The notes beneath the pieces are model-generated. The model was not told the DNA's origin. It saw nothing but the letters and a program-made list of their open reading frames with translations, and did no database searches. The position numbers and the translations under genes were made by a program. 64,000 nt of DNA from an uncultured Oscillospiraceae bacterium (GTDB lineage Bacteria; Bacillota; Clostridia; Oscillospirales; Oscillospiraceae). Where the stretch lies: assembly GCA_934591635.1 (NCBI GenBank), contig CAKTPI010000002.1:62001-126000 (forward strand). The letters are read 5' to 3'. Below are positions 49,632 to 57,552 of this stretch, in pieces; positions within the stretch are counted from its first letter, which is position 1, and each line of letters opens with the position of its first letter.

Positions 49632-50303
49632 ATGTACCGTATTTTTATCGTAGAGGATGACGAGGGCATTGCCCGGGGGGTCAGTCAGTTGGTAAATTCC
49701 TGGGGTATGGAGGCTGTGACCGTCCGGAATTTTCAGAATGTGTCCGGGGAATTTGCGGCCTGCAATCCGCAGCTGGTGCTGATGGATATTGGGCTGCCTT
49801 TTATGAATGGCTATCACTGGTGCAGTGAAATCCGGCGGGTATCCAAGGTGCCGATTATTTTCCTGTCCTCGGCATCCGACAATATGAATATCATTATGGC
49901 AATGAATATGGGGGCGGATGATTTTATTCCAAAACCCTTTGACGGCAGCGTGCTCATTGCCAAAATTCAGGCGCTGCTTCGCCGTACATATTCCTTCGGC
50001 GAGAGCAGCCCGGTCCTGGAGCACCGGGGCGCTATGCTGAACACCGGCGACAATTCCCTGGTGTATCAGGGAGAGCCTGTCAGTCTCTCTAAGAATGAGT
50101 ACCGTATTTTGCTGGAGCTGATGAAGAACAAGGGCAAAGTGGTCAGCCGGGAAAAGCTGATGGAGGCCCTGTGGCAGACCGATGCCTTTGTGGATGAAAA
50201 CGCACTGACGGTGAATGTGGGCCGTCTGCGGAAGAAGCTGGAGGCCGCCGGACTCAAGGACTTCATCGAAACCAAATTCGGTGTGGGCTATCTGATTGAC
50301 TGA
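49632..50303 (+). CDS. OmpR-family response regulator (BceR-like)
   Basis: A 223-residue regulator. The receiver domain has acidic residues in IFIVEDDEG, the phosphorylated Asp52 in LVLMDIGLPFMNG, the Ser in FLSSASD and Lys in FIPKPFDG. The C-terminal winged helix has LSKNEYRILLELMKNKGKVV and VNVGRLRKKLEAAGLKDFIE. Its pairing with a short-input kinase and a Bce-type ABC transporter downstream is the standard peptide-antibiotic detoxification module. ATG 49632 (SD GAGGTG) is preferred to the GTG three codons earlier. Confidence 0.92.
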   Translation: MYRIFIVEDDEGIARGVSQLVNSWGMEAVTVRNFQNVSGEFAACNPQLVLMDIGLPFMNGYHWCSEIRRVSKVPIIFLSSASDNMNIIMAMNMGADDFIPKPFDGSVLIAKIQALLRRTYSFGESSPVLEHRGAMLNTGDNSLVYQGEPVSLSKNEYRILLELMKNKGKVVSREKLMEALWQTDAFVDENALTVNVGRLRKKLEAAGLKDFIETKFGVGYLID

Positions 50304-50312
50304 GGTGAAGCG

Positions 50313-51290
50313 ATGAAGCAGTTTTGGCATTCCTGGGGCCGGTGGCTGGCCCTGCTGGCGGCGTGCACCGGCATCTTTGCCGCGGCCTTTGGCCTGTACC
50401 ATCTCCCTGTGGCGGCGGCTCTGTATCCCAGTGCGCTGTGCGGGCTGCTGATGCTGTGCGTGGGGGGCTATGATGTCTGGAAACGGCGGCAAAAACTCCG
50501 CATGCTCCATGCTCTGGCTGCGTTGCCGGACGATCTGCCGGAGCGCCTCACAGCCTTTGAGGGAGAGGAGGACGCAGCCTATGAGGTCATTATCTGCCGC
50601 CTGGTGGAGAGGGAAAACCAACTCCGGCAGCAGACCCTCCAGCGGGAGCAGGAGCGCAGCGACTATTATACAACCTGGGTGCACCAGATCAAAACGCCCA
50701 TTGCCGCTATGCACCTGTTGCTGGAAAATGAAGATACTCCCTTCAGCCGGAGCGTGGGGGAGGAGCTTCAGCGCATCGAGCAGTACGCCCAGATGGTGCT
50801 GACCTATCAGCGGCTGGACAGCGTGGATACGGATTACGTCTTCCGTACCCACAGCGTGGACAAAATCGTCAAAGGTGCCATCCGGAAATTTGCGGCCCAA
50901 TTTATCCGCAAAGGCATCCGCCTGGACTATACCCCCATTGAGGCGACGGTGGTGACGGATGAAAAGTGGCTCTCCTTTGTAGTAGAGCAGCTGCTGTCCA
51001 ATGCTCTGAAATACACTTCGCAGGGGACGGTGACCATTTATTGGGAAAATAACTGCCTTTGCATCCGAGATACCGGCATTGGCATTGCTCCGGACGACCT
51101 TCCCCGAATCTTTGACCGAGGCTATACCGGCAGCACCGGCCGCAGTGACAAGAGGGCTTCCGGTCTTGGCCTCTACCTGTGCCGGCGCATTTGCCGGAAT
51201 CTGGGGCATAGCATCAGCGCGGAGTCTACTCCGGGCAAAGGCACCCTGATCCGGCTGAATCTGGAGCAAACGGCAACCCAATACGAATGA
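50313..51290 (+). CDS. Intramembrane-sensing histidine kinase (BceS-like)
   Basis: A 325-residue kinase with two N-terminal helices separated by only a few residues (about 11-28 and 32-52), so it has no real extracellular sensor. This is typical of BceS-type kinases, which receive the signal from their ABC transporter. H-box: YYTTWVHQIKTPIAAMHLLL with His124. ATP-binding boxes: EQLLSNALKYTSQG (N), IRDTGIGIAPDDL (G1), IFDRGYTGSTGR (F) and ASGLGLYLCRRICRNLG (G2). Encoded 9 bp after the regulator. Confidence 0.93.
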   Translation: MKQFWHSWGRWLALLAACTGIFAAAFGLYHLPVAAALYPSALCGLLMLCVGGYDVWKRRQKLRMLHALAALPDDLPERLTAFEGEEDAAYEVIICRLVERENQLRQQTLQREQERSDYYTTWVHQIKTPIAAMHLLLENEDTPFSRSVGEELQRIEQYAQMVLTYQRLDSVDTDYVFRTHSVDKIVKGAIRKFAAQFIRKGIRLDYTPIEATVVTDEKWLSFVVEQLLSNALKYTSQGTVTIYWENNCLCIRDTGIGIAPDDLPRIFDRGYTGSTGRSDKRASGLGLYLCRRICRNLGHSISAESTPGKGTLIRLNLEQTATQYE

Positions 51291-51296
51291 GAAATG

Positions 51297-51310
51297 TGAC
51301 AGTTTTGTTC
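51297..51310 (+). promoter_or_regulatory. Possible BceR-type binding site
   Basis: TGACA, four bases, then TGTTC; eight of ten positions fit the TNACA-N4-TGTAA box I recall for BceR-like regulators. It lies about 65-80 bp before the predicted transcription start of the ABC transporter genes. Tentative. Confidence 0.3.
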
Positions 51311-51315
51311 GTTTT

Positions 51316-51358
51316 GCCGCCGCTTCTGTAAGGACAATCGCAGGAAGCGGCGGCTCCT
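51316..51358 (+). terminator. Terminator after the histidine kinase gene
   Basis: GCCGCCGCTTC (51316-51326) pairs with GAAGCGGCGGC (51344-51354) across a 17-nt loop, followed by TCCTTT. Confidence 0.75.
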
Positions 51359-51364
51359 TTGCAC

Positions 51365-51370
51365 TATAAT
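51365..51370 (+). promoter_or_regulatory. -10 element of the Bce-type transporter promoter
   Basis: Consensus TATAAT without a recognisable -35 at 17 bp (AGGAAG), as expected for a promoter that depends on an activator such as the adjacent response regulator. Confidence 0.45.
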
Positions 51371-51401
51371 AGGGCCATCAAAGGAAAGGAACAAAACAAC
51401 T

Positions 51402-51503
51402 ATGAAAAAGCTGAGAAATACCGTTTGCCTGATTGTGTTTTTGGCCGTGGCCGCTGTGTGTGTGAGAAGAAACGCCAGAGGGGAAGAGGGGGACGAACAA
51501 TGA
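51402..51503 (+). CDS. 33-residue single-helix membrane peptide upstream of the transporter
   Basis: ATG 51402 with SD GGAAAGGA opens a 33-codon frame: a basic N-terminus (MKKLRNT), a hydrophobic helix (VCLIVFLAVAAVCV) and a charged tail (RRNARGEEGDEQ). Its TGA overlaps the ATPase ATG as ATGA, so it is positioned for translational coupling. The pattern (positive-inside, one helix, own SD, right after the promoter) is what one expects from a real small membrane protein rather than random sequence. Its role is unknown; it could modulate the transporter/kinase sensory complex or act simply as a translational leader. Confidence 0.55.
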   Translation: MKKLRNTVCLIVFLAVAAVCVRRNARGEEGDEQ

Positions 51504-52264
51504 GCCTGTTGACTGCACAGCACCTGAAGAAGGTGTATACCACCCGCTTCGGAGGCAACAGCGTGGAGGCCCTGCGGGATGTGAATTTCACCATTGAAAA
51601 AGGGGAATACACCGCCATCATGGGCGAGTCCGGCTCCGGCAAAACCACTCTGCTGAATATCCTGGCCGCTTTGGATAAGCCCACCTCCGGCACTGTGATG
51701 CTGGAGGGAAAGAATCTGGTGAATATCAAGGAAAAGGATATTGCCGCGTTCCGCCGGGATAACCTGGGCTTCGTGTTCCAGGAATTCAATCTGTTGGATA
51801 CCTTCAATTTGGAGGACAATATCTACCTGCCCATGGTGCTGGCCGGCGTGCCCTATGCCCAGATGAAGGAAGTGCTTACCCCCATTGCGGCGGAGCTGGG
51901 CATCAGCCATCTGCTGAAAAAATACCCATATGAGGTGTCCGGTGGCCAGAAGCAGCGGGCGGCAGTGGCAAGAGCCCTGATGATGAAGCCCAAGATCATC
52001 CTGGCCGATGAACCCACCGGTGCACTGGACTCCAAGTCCACCGATGAATTGCTGCGCCTGTTCAGTCAGATTCACCAGGGTGGCCAGACGATTTTGATGG
52101 TTACTCATTCGGTGAAGGCCGCCAGCTGTGCGGACCGTGTGCTGTTTATCAAGGATGGGCAGGTGTTCCACCAGCTCTACCGGGGCGAATGCAGCAACGA
52201 GCAGCTCTACCAGAAGATCTCTGACACCCTGACCATGCTCCAGACGGGAGGCGACGAGGTGTGA
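51500..52264 (+). CDS. ABC transporter ATPase, BceA-like
   Basis: A 254-residue ATPase of the MacB/LolD/BceA group. Walker A GESGSGKTT, Q-loop FVFQEFNLLDTF, signature VSGGQKQR, Walker B IILADEPTGALDS, switch MVTHSVKAA. The C-terminal extension (DGQVFHQLYRGECSNEQLYQ) is characteristic of BceA-type proteins. With the FtsX-like permease downstream it removes or frees target lipids from peptide antibiotics such as bacitracin-type compounds; the actual substrate is unknown. The start is ATG 51500; the upstream extension is the small-peptide region read in another frame. Confidence 0.93.
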   Translation: MSLLTAQHLKKVYTTRFGGNSVEALRDVNFTIEKGEYTAIMGESGSGKTTLLNILAALDKPTSGTVMLEGKNLVNIKEKDIAAFRRDNLGFVFQEFNLLDTFNLEDNIYLPMVLAGVPYAQMKEVLTPIAAELGISHLLKKYPYEVSGGQKQRAAVARALMMKPKIILADEPTGALDSKSTDELLRLFSQIHQGGQTILMVTHSVKAASCADRVLFIKDGQVFHQLYRGECSNEQLYQKISDTLTMLQTGGDEV

Positions 52265-54309
52265 AAGGCTTCCTTTATTTCCGCCTGGCCTGCTCCGGCA
52301 TCCGAAAAAACCGGAAGCTGTATGGGCCCTATCTGCTTACCGTCATTGGCATGGTTGTAATGAGTCAAATCATGCAGTCGCTGAGCTATTCACCGGCGCT
52401 GCATGCCATGCGCGGCAGAAATCAGTTGGGGATGATCCTCTCTTTGGGGAAATTTGTAATTGCTGTGTTTGCAGCGCTGTTCCTGCTGTATACCAATTCC
52501 TTCCTCATCCGCCGCCGCTACAGGGAATTCGGCCTGTATAATGTGCTGGGTATGGATAAAAATGCCTTGAGCAGGGTGGTTTTCTGGGAAAACCTCATTG
52601 TGGCCGTTGTCGGTCTCATTGTGGGATTGGTGCTGGGTTCCCTGCTGTATAAGCTGGCGGAGCTGGGACTGGTGAATATGATTCACGGACAGGTGGACTA
52701 TTCCATTGTTGTGGATTTGGATGGAATCAAGTTTACCCTGATCGTTTTTGCCGTTATCTTTGCGCCGCTCATGGCCCGCTCACTGATTCAGGTGCGCCTT
52801 GCACGTCCTCTGGAGCTGCTGCGCAGTGAAAATGCAGGTGAAAAGCCGCCCAAGGCAAATTATCTTTTGGGCCTGGTGGGACTGGCTCTGTTGGGTGGCG
52901 CCTATTATATGGCTGTCACGATCTCTAACGGGCTGGATGCCTTCGTTTTTTTCTTTGTCGCGGTGCTGATGGTGATTGCCGGAACGTATTTGCTGATGAT
53001 CTCCGGGAGTGTGGTGCTGTGCCGCCTGCTGCAAAAATGGAAGGGCTATTACTATAAAAAGCAGCACTTCGTCTCCGTTTCCTCGATGGCTTACCGGATG
53101 AAGCGTAACGGCGCCGGTCTGGCCTCTATCTGCATCCTGGCCACCATGGTGCTGGTGATGATTTCCTCCACCAGCAGCCTGTATATCGGGGCGGAGGATT
53201 CTTTGAAAAGCCGCTACCCCCATGACAGCGGCTTTGGGGTGGACATGCAGGTACCGCGGTGGATGGACGAAGCCCACAGTGAGGAAATTCTGGATAGCTT
53301 CCACAGTGTATATGCAGAAAATCAGGTGGAGCCCGCATCGGAAGAGTATTATTTCTACGCTTCAATCTCGGCATTAATGGAGGGAGAAGAGGCCAAGCCG
53401 GATCGCTCGGCGGTTAACAGTGTTACAAACTATGAAAATGTGCGCCAACTGATGTTCCTGGGGCAGGCGGATTATAACCGGATGTACGGAACGGATGTAC
53501 AGCTGCAAGCCGGTCAGGCATTGCTTGATACCTATAACTGCACCTATAGCCGGGATGCAATAAAAATAAACGGCATGGAATTCCAAATCATGGGCAGAAC
53601 CACCCAGCATACGGTAACAGGAGAGATGTATGTATCCGTGGTTCCTACCATTACCCTGGTTGTTTCCAATTTGCAGGATCTGGAGCCGCTGACCAGCCTG
53701 AAATATACAACAGTCAATGGCCAGATCACGCGGAATATGCTCAACTGTAAGTTCTATTATGGGGCAGATTTTGACCTTCCGGAAGCGAAAATCATAGAGC
53801 TCCATCGCACGATGGAAGCCGGAATCAAAACGCTCCCTATGGCGGAGGAAAACGGCATTGCCTGGACCAGTGAGTGCCGGGCCCTGCAGCGGGAGGACTT
53901 TTATATCACCTTCGGCGGCCTGTTCTTTATCGGCATCATGCTCAGTGTGATTTTTATTGCTGCCGCGGCTCTTATCATCTATTATAAGCAGGTCAGTGAG
54001 GGCTATGAGGATCAGTCCCGGTTTGCCATTATGCGCAAGGTGGGCATGACCCAGCAGGACATCAAAAAGAGCATCAATTCCCAGGTGCTGACAGTGTTCT
54101 TCACTCCGCTGCTGATGGCGGGTGTCCACTTGGCTTTTGCCTTCCCTCTGGTGTGGAAGCTGCTGCAAATGTTCAATCTGCATGATCAGCGGCTTGCGAT
54201 TCTGACAAACATCGGCGCCTTCCTCACCTTCTGTGTTTTCTATGTGATTATTTATAAATTCACCGCTCACGCCTACTACCGCATTGTCAGCAGCAGGAAA
54301 CAGACGTGA
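52261..54309 (+). CDS. ABC transporter permease, BceB-like (FtsX type)
   Basis: A 682-residue permease with about ten helices: one near the N-terminus, FtsX-type bundles at about 55-175 and 200-320, a large extracellular domain of over 200 residues (about 315-535) between helices VII and VIII, and a C-terminal FtsX bundle with YEDQSRFAIMRKVGMTQQDI. The RRRYREFGLYNVLGMDKNAL segment is the corresponding N-terminal motif. The big extracellular domain is the ligand-sensing part in BceB-type transporters and couples to the kinase. GTG start overlapping the ATPase stop (GTGA). Confidence 0.92.
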   Translation: MKGFLYFRLACSGIRKNRKLYGPYLLTVIGMVVMSQIMQSLSYSPALHAMRGRNQLGMILSLGKFVIAVFAALFLLYTNSFLIRRRYREFGLYNVLGMDKNALSRVVFWENLIVAVVGLIVGLVLGSLLYKLAELGLVNMIHGQVDYSIVVDLDGIKFTLIVFAVIFAPLMARSLIQVRLARPLELLRSENAGEKPPKANYLLGLVGLALLGGAYYMAVTISNGLDAFVFFFVAVLMVIAGTYLLMISGSVVLCRLLQKWKGYYYKKQHFVSVSSMAYRMKRNGAGLASICILATMVLVMISSTSSLYIGAEDSLKSRYPHDSGFGVDMQVPRWMDEAHSEEILDSFHSVYAENQVEPASEEYYFYASISALMEGEEAKPDRSAVNSVTNYENVRQLMFLGQADYNRMYGTDVQLQAGQALLDTYNCTYSRDAIKINGMEFQIMGRTTQHTVTGEMYVSVVPTITLVVSNLQDLEPLTSLKYTTVNGQITRNMLNCKFYYGADFDLPEAKIIELHRTMEAGIKTLPMAEENGIAWTSECRALQREDFYITFGGLFFIGIMLSVIFIAAAALIIYYKQVSEGYEDQSRFAIMRKVGMTQQDIKKSINSQVLTVFFTPLLMAGVHLAFAFPLVWKLLQMFNLHDQRLAILTNIGAFLTFCVFYVIIYKFTAHAYYRIVSSRKQT

Positions 54310-54316
54310 AAAGGAA

Positions 54317-54348
54317 CCGCCCCATCCTGAAAGTCAAGGATGGGGCGG
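54317..54348. terminator. Terminator between converging operons
   Basis: CCGCCCCATCCT (54317-54328) pairs exactly with AGGATGGGGCGG (54337-54348), loop GAAAGTCA. On the minus strand it is followed by CCTTTTC, so it may serve both directions. Confidence 0.75.
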
Positions 54349-54352
54349 CAGT

Positions 54353-55471
54353 TTATGCGTCCTCCTGAATGTCGATCAGCAGGTATTCGGACCAACAGCC
54401 AGTCTTGAACTTAATGGCCCAGTCGGAGATGCCGGAGGTCACGACGAAGTCCGTATTTTCCCGCCGGGTGTAGCCATAGATCCAGTCGTTGCCAATGGGG
54501 CCGAAGAGCTTTGAAACGGTGGTCATAGGGATAAACTGACCGCCATGGGTATGGCCGGAGAGCACCAGATCTACTCCGGCCGCTGCCTGGGCTGCGTAGT
54601 CCATGGGCTGATGGTCGAGTACAATGGAGAACTTGCTGGGATCCAACCCTTCCGTCAGCTCTTTCATGGCCTTTCGCCCGGCGGCGTACTCCTCGGACTT
54701 GTCTGCCCGGCCAATGAGATAAAACCGGTCATTGATCAGCGCAACATCGTCCTCCAGGACGGTAACGCTGTTCTTTTCCAGCTCTCTGGTCAAATCCTCC
54801 CCGGTGTAACCGCGGTAATCATAGTAGCCCTTGTCATGGTTGCCGAAGACATAGTACACGCCGTAGGTGGTCTGCATGTTTCCCAACGCCTGACAGCAGA
54901 CGATCATATCCGCTTTGGAGGTGTCGTCATCCACAAAGTCACCTACGATCAGAAGCAGATCCGGTTCCTGGGCCTGAATTTCCTGAAGATGGGCGGCAAA
55001 GCCGTCCCCGTGGAAGGTAGTGCCCACATGGGAGTCTGACAGCACCGCAACCCGCAGGCTTCCAACTGGCTTGCCGGTGGAGATGGCGTAGGGGGTCTGC
55101 CAAACGTGGAAGGCGGCATACCATCCGGCGGCCAGATAGCACACCGTGAAGAGAATGGCGGCACCGCCGGCATAGTAGCGGGAAAAGGGGCGCTTCCGCA
55201 GGTGCGCGATTCCGGCGAAAAGCCCATCAAAGAGCAGCCAGAAGACCAGCAGATGCAGCACGCACACGATGGCATTCATGTACCCCCAGGCGAGCCAGAT
55301 GCCGCCGGTGATGAGCACCATGCACCCCAGCCCAATCAGTACTCCCGCGGCTTTCTTCCCATGGGATAATTGACGAATGATTTTAAAACGGCTGATGCGG
55401 GTCGCCAGATAATAAATTCCCCCCAGAGTGCCCAGCAGTAAAAGAGCCATCAGAAGTATCCACATGATCAT
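54353..55471 (-). CDS. Membrane-anchored metallophosphoesterase (YkuE-like)
   Basis: A 372-residue protein with about four N-terminal helices (residues 1-20, 35-60, 63-85, 95-115) and a calcineurin-like catalytic domain. Metal-site motifs are all present: LSDSHVG (DxH), VGDFVDDD (GDxxD), VFGNHDKGYYD (GNHD), LDHQPM and LSGHTHGGQFIP (GHTH). Related YkuE-type proteins are associated with the cell surface or membrane; the substrate is uncertain. ATG 55471 has SD AAAGGG; the frame extends nine codons further without one. Single gene. Confidence 0.9.
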   Translation of the reverse strand: MIMWILLMALLLLGTLGGIYYLATRISRFKIIRQLSHGKKAAGVLIGLGCMVLITGGIWLAWGYMNAIVCVLHLLVFWLLFDGLFAGIAHLRKRPFSRYYAGGAAILFTVCYLAAGWYAAFHVWQTPYAISTGKPVGSLRVAVLSDSHVGTTFHGDGFAAHLQEIQAQEPDLLLIVGDFVDDDTSKADMIVCCQALGNMQTTYGVYYVFGNHDKGYYDYRGYTGEDLTRELEKNSVTVLEDDVALINDRFYLIGRADKSEEYAAGRKAMKELTEGLDPSKFSIVLDHQPMDYAAQAAAGVDLVLSGHTHGGQFIPMTTVSKLFGPIGNDWIYGYTRRENTDFVVTSGISDWAIKFKTGCWSEYLLIDIQEDA

Positions 55472-55513
55472 ATTTTTTCCCTTTCTTTGTGGCGCCAATA
55501 TGCAAATAGAAGT

Positions 55514-55545
55514 AAAAGCACCGAACGCAAAGCGTTCGGTGCTTT

Positions 55546-55546
<1 letters not shown>
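55514..55546 (-). terminator. Terminator of the tRNA operon
   Basis: On the minus strand AAAAGCACCGAACGC, loop TTT, GCGTTCGGTGCTTTT: a perfect 15-bp stem directly after the tRNA-Trp CCA end. Confidence 0.92.
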
Positions 55547-55621
<75 letters not shown>

Positions 55622-55652
55622 ATATATATAAAAGGCAGGAGCCTTTATTAAC

Positions 55653-55729
55653 TGGTGGGCCTTCAGGGACTCGAACCCGGGACTATCCGGTTATGAGCCG
55701 GAGGCTCTGACCAACTGAGCTAAAGGCCC
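55653..55729 (-). tRNA. tRNA with anticodon CAT (elongator Met, or Ile2)
   Basis: 77-nt cloverleaf with acceptor GGGCCTT pairing AAGGCCC, D-arm AGCTCAGTTGGTCAGAGC, anticodon loop CTCATAA, T-arm GGGTTCGAGTCCC and encoded CCA. It lacks initiator features (the 5' G pairs). Distinguishing Met from lysidine-modified Ile2 needs identity-element scoring. Confidence 0.93.
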
Positions 55730-55764
55730 ATTTGATTCGTGGGCGTCTCATCACCACAAGGGGC

Positions 55765-55793
55765 ATTATACCATTTTCACAGGAATATGTCAA
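55765..55793 (-). promoter_or_regulatory. tRNA operon promoter
   Basis: On the minus strand TTGACA (55788-55793), 17-bp spacer, TATAAT (55765-55770): full consensus, as usual for stable RNA genes. Confidence 0.93.
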
Positions 55794-55811
55794 GTGCTGT
55801 TTTTACAAAAT

Positions 55812-55837
55812 GCCGGGGGCGTGACATTGCCCCCGGC
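55812..55837 (-). terminator. Terminator after the S51 peptidase-like gene
   Basis: GCCGGGGGC (55812-55820) pairs with GCCCCCGGC (55829-55837), loop of 8; on the minus strand followed by ATTTTG. Confidence 0.8.
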
Positions 55838-55843
55838 CGGTGG

Positions 55844-56578
55844 TTATTCAAATGTCTCCATATTCAGACAGTCGCTTGAACGGGTGAGGGGAGTGAGAAC
55901 ACCATCCCGGATGGTATAGCTTTCCCCAAACAGGAGAAGCATGGCTTCATTCTGGAAAAAATAGCTGCCGTCGGGCAGGGCAAAGAAGGTATTCCCCCGG
56001 CTATCCGGATAGGTGATATCCTCGAAGAGCCGCAGGCCGTCCAGCATGTCGTCCTTGCATTTTTGATAGTGGGGCAGGATATTTACGCCAGTCAATCCCA
56101 GACCGGGGGCAAAGCGGACAAAATCGGGGTCAATGCCTTCGCCGGCTTCTTCAGGTTGAACATAGACCATGTCCGCCATGTTCATGGAACCGGCACTGAT
56201 GCCCATAACGGTTCCTTGGAAATTCTTGAGGATTTCCCGCAGACCGATTTCACGGAAAAAGGCGTTCTGAGTGGGGACGTGGCCGCCTGCCAGCACCAGA
56301 AAATCGCTGGAATGCACCAGCTGGGCCGCTTGGCCGGCATTGGTTCCATCCAGCACCTGGAAGGCGCTGAAGGGCATTCCTGCCTGACAGAAGGCAATTG
56401 GGATATCCATGCCGAAGGTGCAGGTCAAGTCATGCCGTTCCGGGTCGGAGGCTACGAACAGCACGCGAGGGAAGGGCGGCAGCACCTCCTGTAAATTCTC
56501 AACAAAGTGATTTTCGGGGTTCAGAAAAGCGCTTCCTGTGCCCCACAGGAAGGGGCTGCTGGTAATGAAAAGGTTCAT
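55844..56578 (-). CDS. Peptidase S51-like (dipeptidase E family) protein
   Basis: A 244-residue protein with the S51 layout: NLFITSSPFLWG, RVLFVASDPERHDL, a LVLAGGHVPTQNAFF loop, and the nucleophile in VMGISAGSMNMAD (GxSAGS), followed by GLGLTGVNILPHYQ containing the catalytic-type His. The family cleaves Asp-X dipeptides or cyanophycin-like substrates in the cytoplasm. The ATG at 56578 (SD GAGGTG) is preferred over 56590, which would overlap the upstream gene's end. Confidence 0.85.
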   Translation of the reverse strand: MNLFITSSPFLWGTGSAFLNPENHFVENLQEVLPPFPRVLFVASDPERHDLTCTFGMDIPIAFCQAGMPFSAFQVLDGTNAGQAAQLVHSSDFLVLAGGHVPTQNAFFREIGLREILKNFQGTVMGISAGSMNMADMVYVQPEEAGEGIDPDFVRFAPGLGLTGVNILPHYQKCKDDMLDGLRLFEDITYPDSRGNTFFALPDGSYFFQNEAMLLLFGESYTIRDGVLTPLTRSSDCLNMETFE

Positions 56579-56586
56579 AAGACACC

Positions 56587-57552
56587 TCACAGTTTGTAGG
56601 TCGGGAAGTATTCCTCCACGAAGTCCACGTGCTCGGCCTGGAAGCTTTTCCCGTTCAGGTATTCCAGACTTCCGGCATCGGTGGTGAAGTCAAAGCGCAG
56701 GAAATAAGAATAAAGCGCCTGATAATTGCGGTCGAAGCGTTTATCCAGCTTCCCGTACTTGCCGTCCCCCAGCAGGGGATGACCGGCGTGGGCAAACTGG
56801 GCGCGGATCTGATGGGTGCGGCCGGTAATCAGCTTGCATTCCACCAGGGTCAGTCCATTGGCGGCGGCCAGGGTGCGGTAATCCGTCTGGCAGCTCTTGG
56901 AGCCGGGCTGAGGGGTGTCGGTAACGAACACCCGGTTCTTTTTGGCATCCTTGAACAGGTATCCCTTTAGGCTGCCCTCCCGGGGCTTTGGGGTGCCCTC
57001 CACGATGGCTAAGTACCGCTTGTCCATTTCCCGGTCTTTGATCTTTTGATTCATGACCCGCAGGGCCTCGGCGGTTTTTGCGGCGATGACAATGCCGCCG
57101 GTGTTCCGGTCAATGCGGTTGCACAGGGCGGGGGTAAAGCTGTTCTCTCCCCGGGGGCTCCATTCATGTTTCTGGTAGAGATAGGCCTGGATATGGTCAA
57201 TCAGTGTCCGGCCATATTCAGCACCGTCATGGGGGTGCACCGCCAGACCGGGACGCTTGTCCACCAGCAGAATCTGGTCGTCCTCGTATACGATGTTCAG
57301 CTTGGGAGAAGCCACAGTGAGGTAAGCATTATCCTCCCGGGGCTTGTCGAAAAATTCATCGTTGATATACAGCTGGAGCACATCTCCCGTTTTTAGTCGG
57401 GAATCCCGTTCGGCCCTTGCGCCGTTGAGCTTAATGCGTTTGATGCGGATGTATTTTTGAGCCAGGGAGGCAGGCAGCAGGGGGACGGCCTTCGCCAGAA
57501 ACCGATCCAGACGCTGACCGGCATCGTTGCTGCCGATGGTTAATTCCTTCAT
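56587..57552 (-). CDS. RluA-family pseudouridine synthase
   Basis: A 321-residue protein. The N-terminal S4-like RNA-binding domain reads GQRLDRFLAKAVPLLPASLA with KYIRIKRIKLNG, and the catalytic domain has LLVDKRPGLAVHPHDGA, the active-site NRIDRNTGGIVI (Asp of the HRLDR-type motif; His replaced by Asn), KRYLAIVEG, LVECKLITGRTHQIRAQFAH and GHPLLGDGKYGK. It isomerises uridine in 23S rRNA or tRNA; RluC-like by length, exact target unknown. It lies directly after hprK on the minus strand and may be cotranscribed with it. Confidence 0.9.
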   Translation of the reverse strand: MKELTIGSNDAGQRLDRFLAKAVPLLPASLAQKYIRIKRIKLNGARAERDSRLKTGDVLQLYINDEFFDKPREDNAYLTVASPKLNIVYEDDQILLVDKRPGLAVHPHDGAEYGRTLIDHIQAYLYQKHEWSPRGENSFTPALCNRIDRNTGGIVIAAKTAEALRVMNQKIKDREMDKRYLAIVEGTPKPREGSLKGYLFKDAKKNRVFVTDTPQPGSKSCQTDYRTLAAANGLTLVECKLITGRTHQIRAQFAHAGHPLLGDGKYGKLDKRFDRNYQALYSYFLRFDFTTDAGSLEYLNGKSFQAEHVDFVEEYFPTYKL

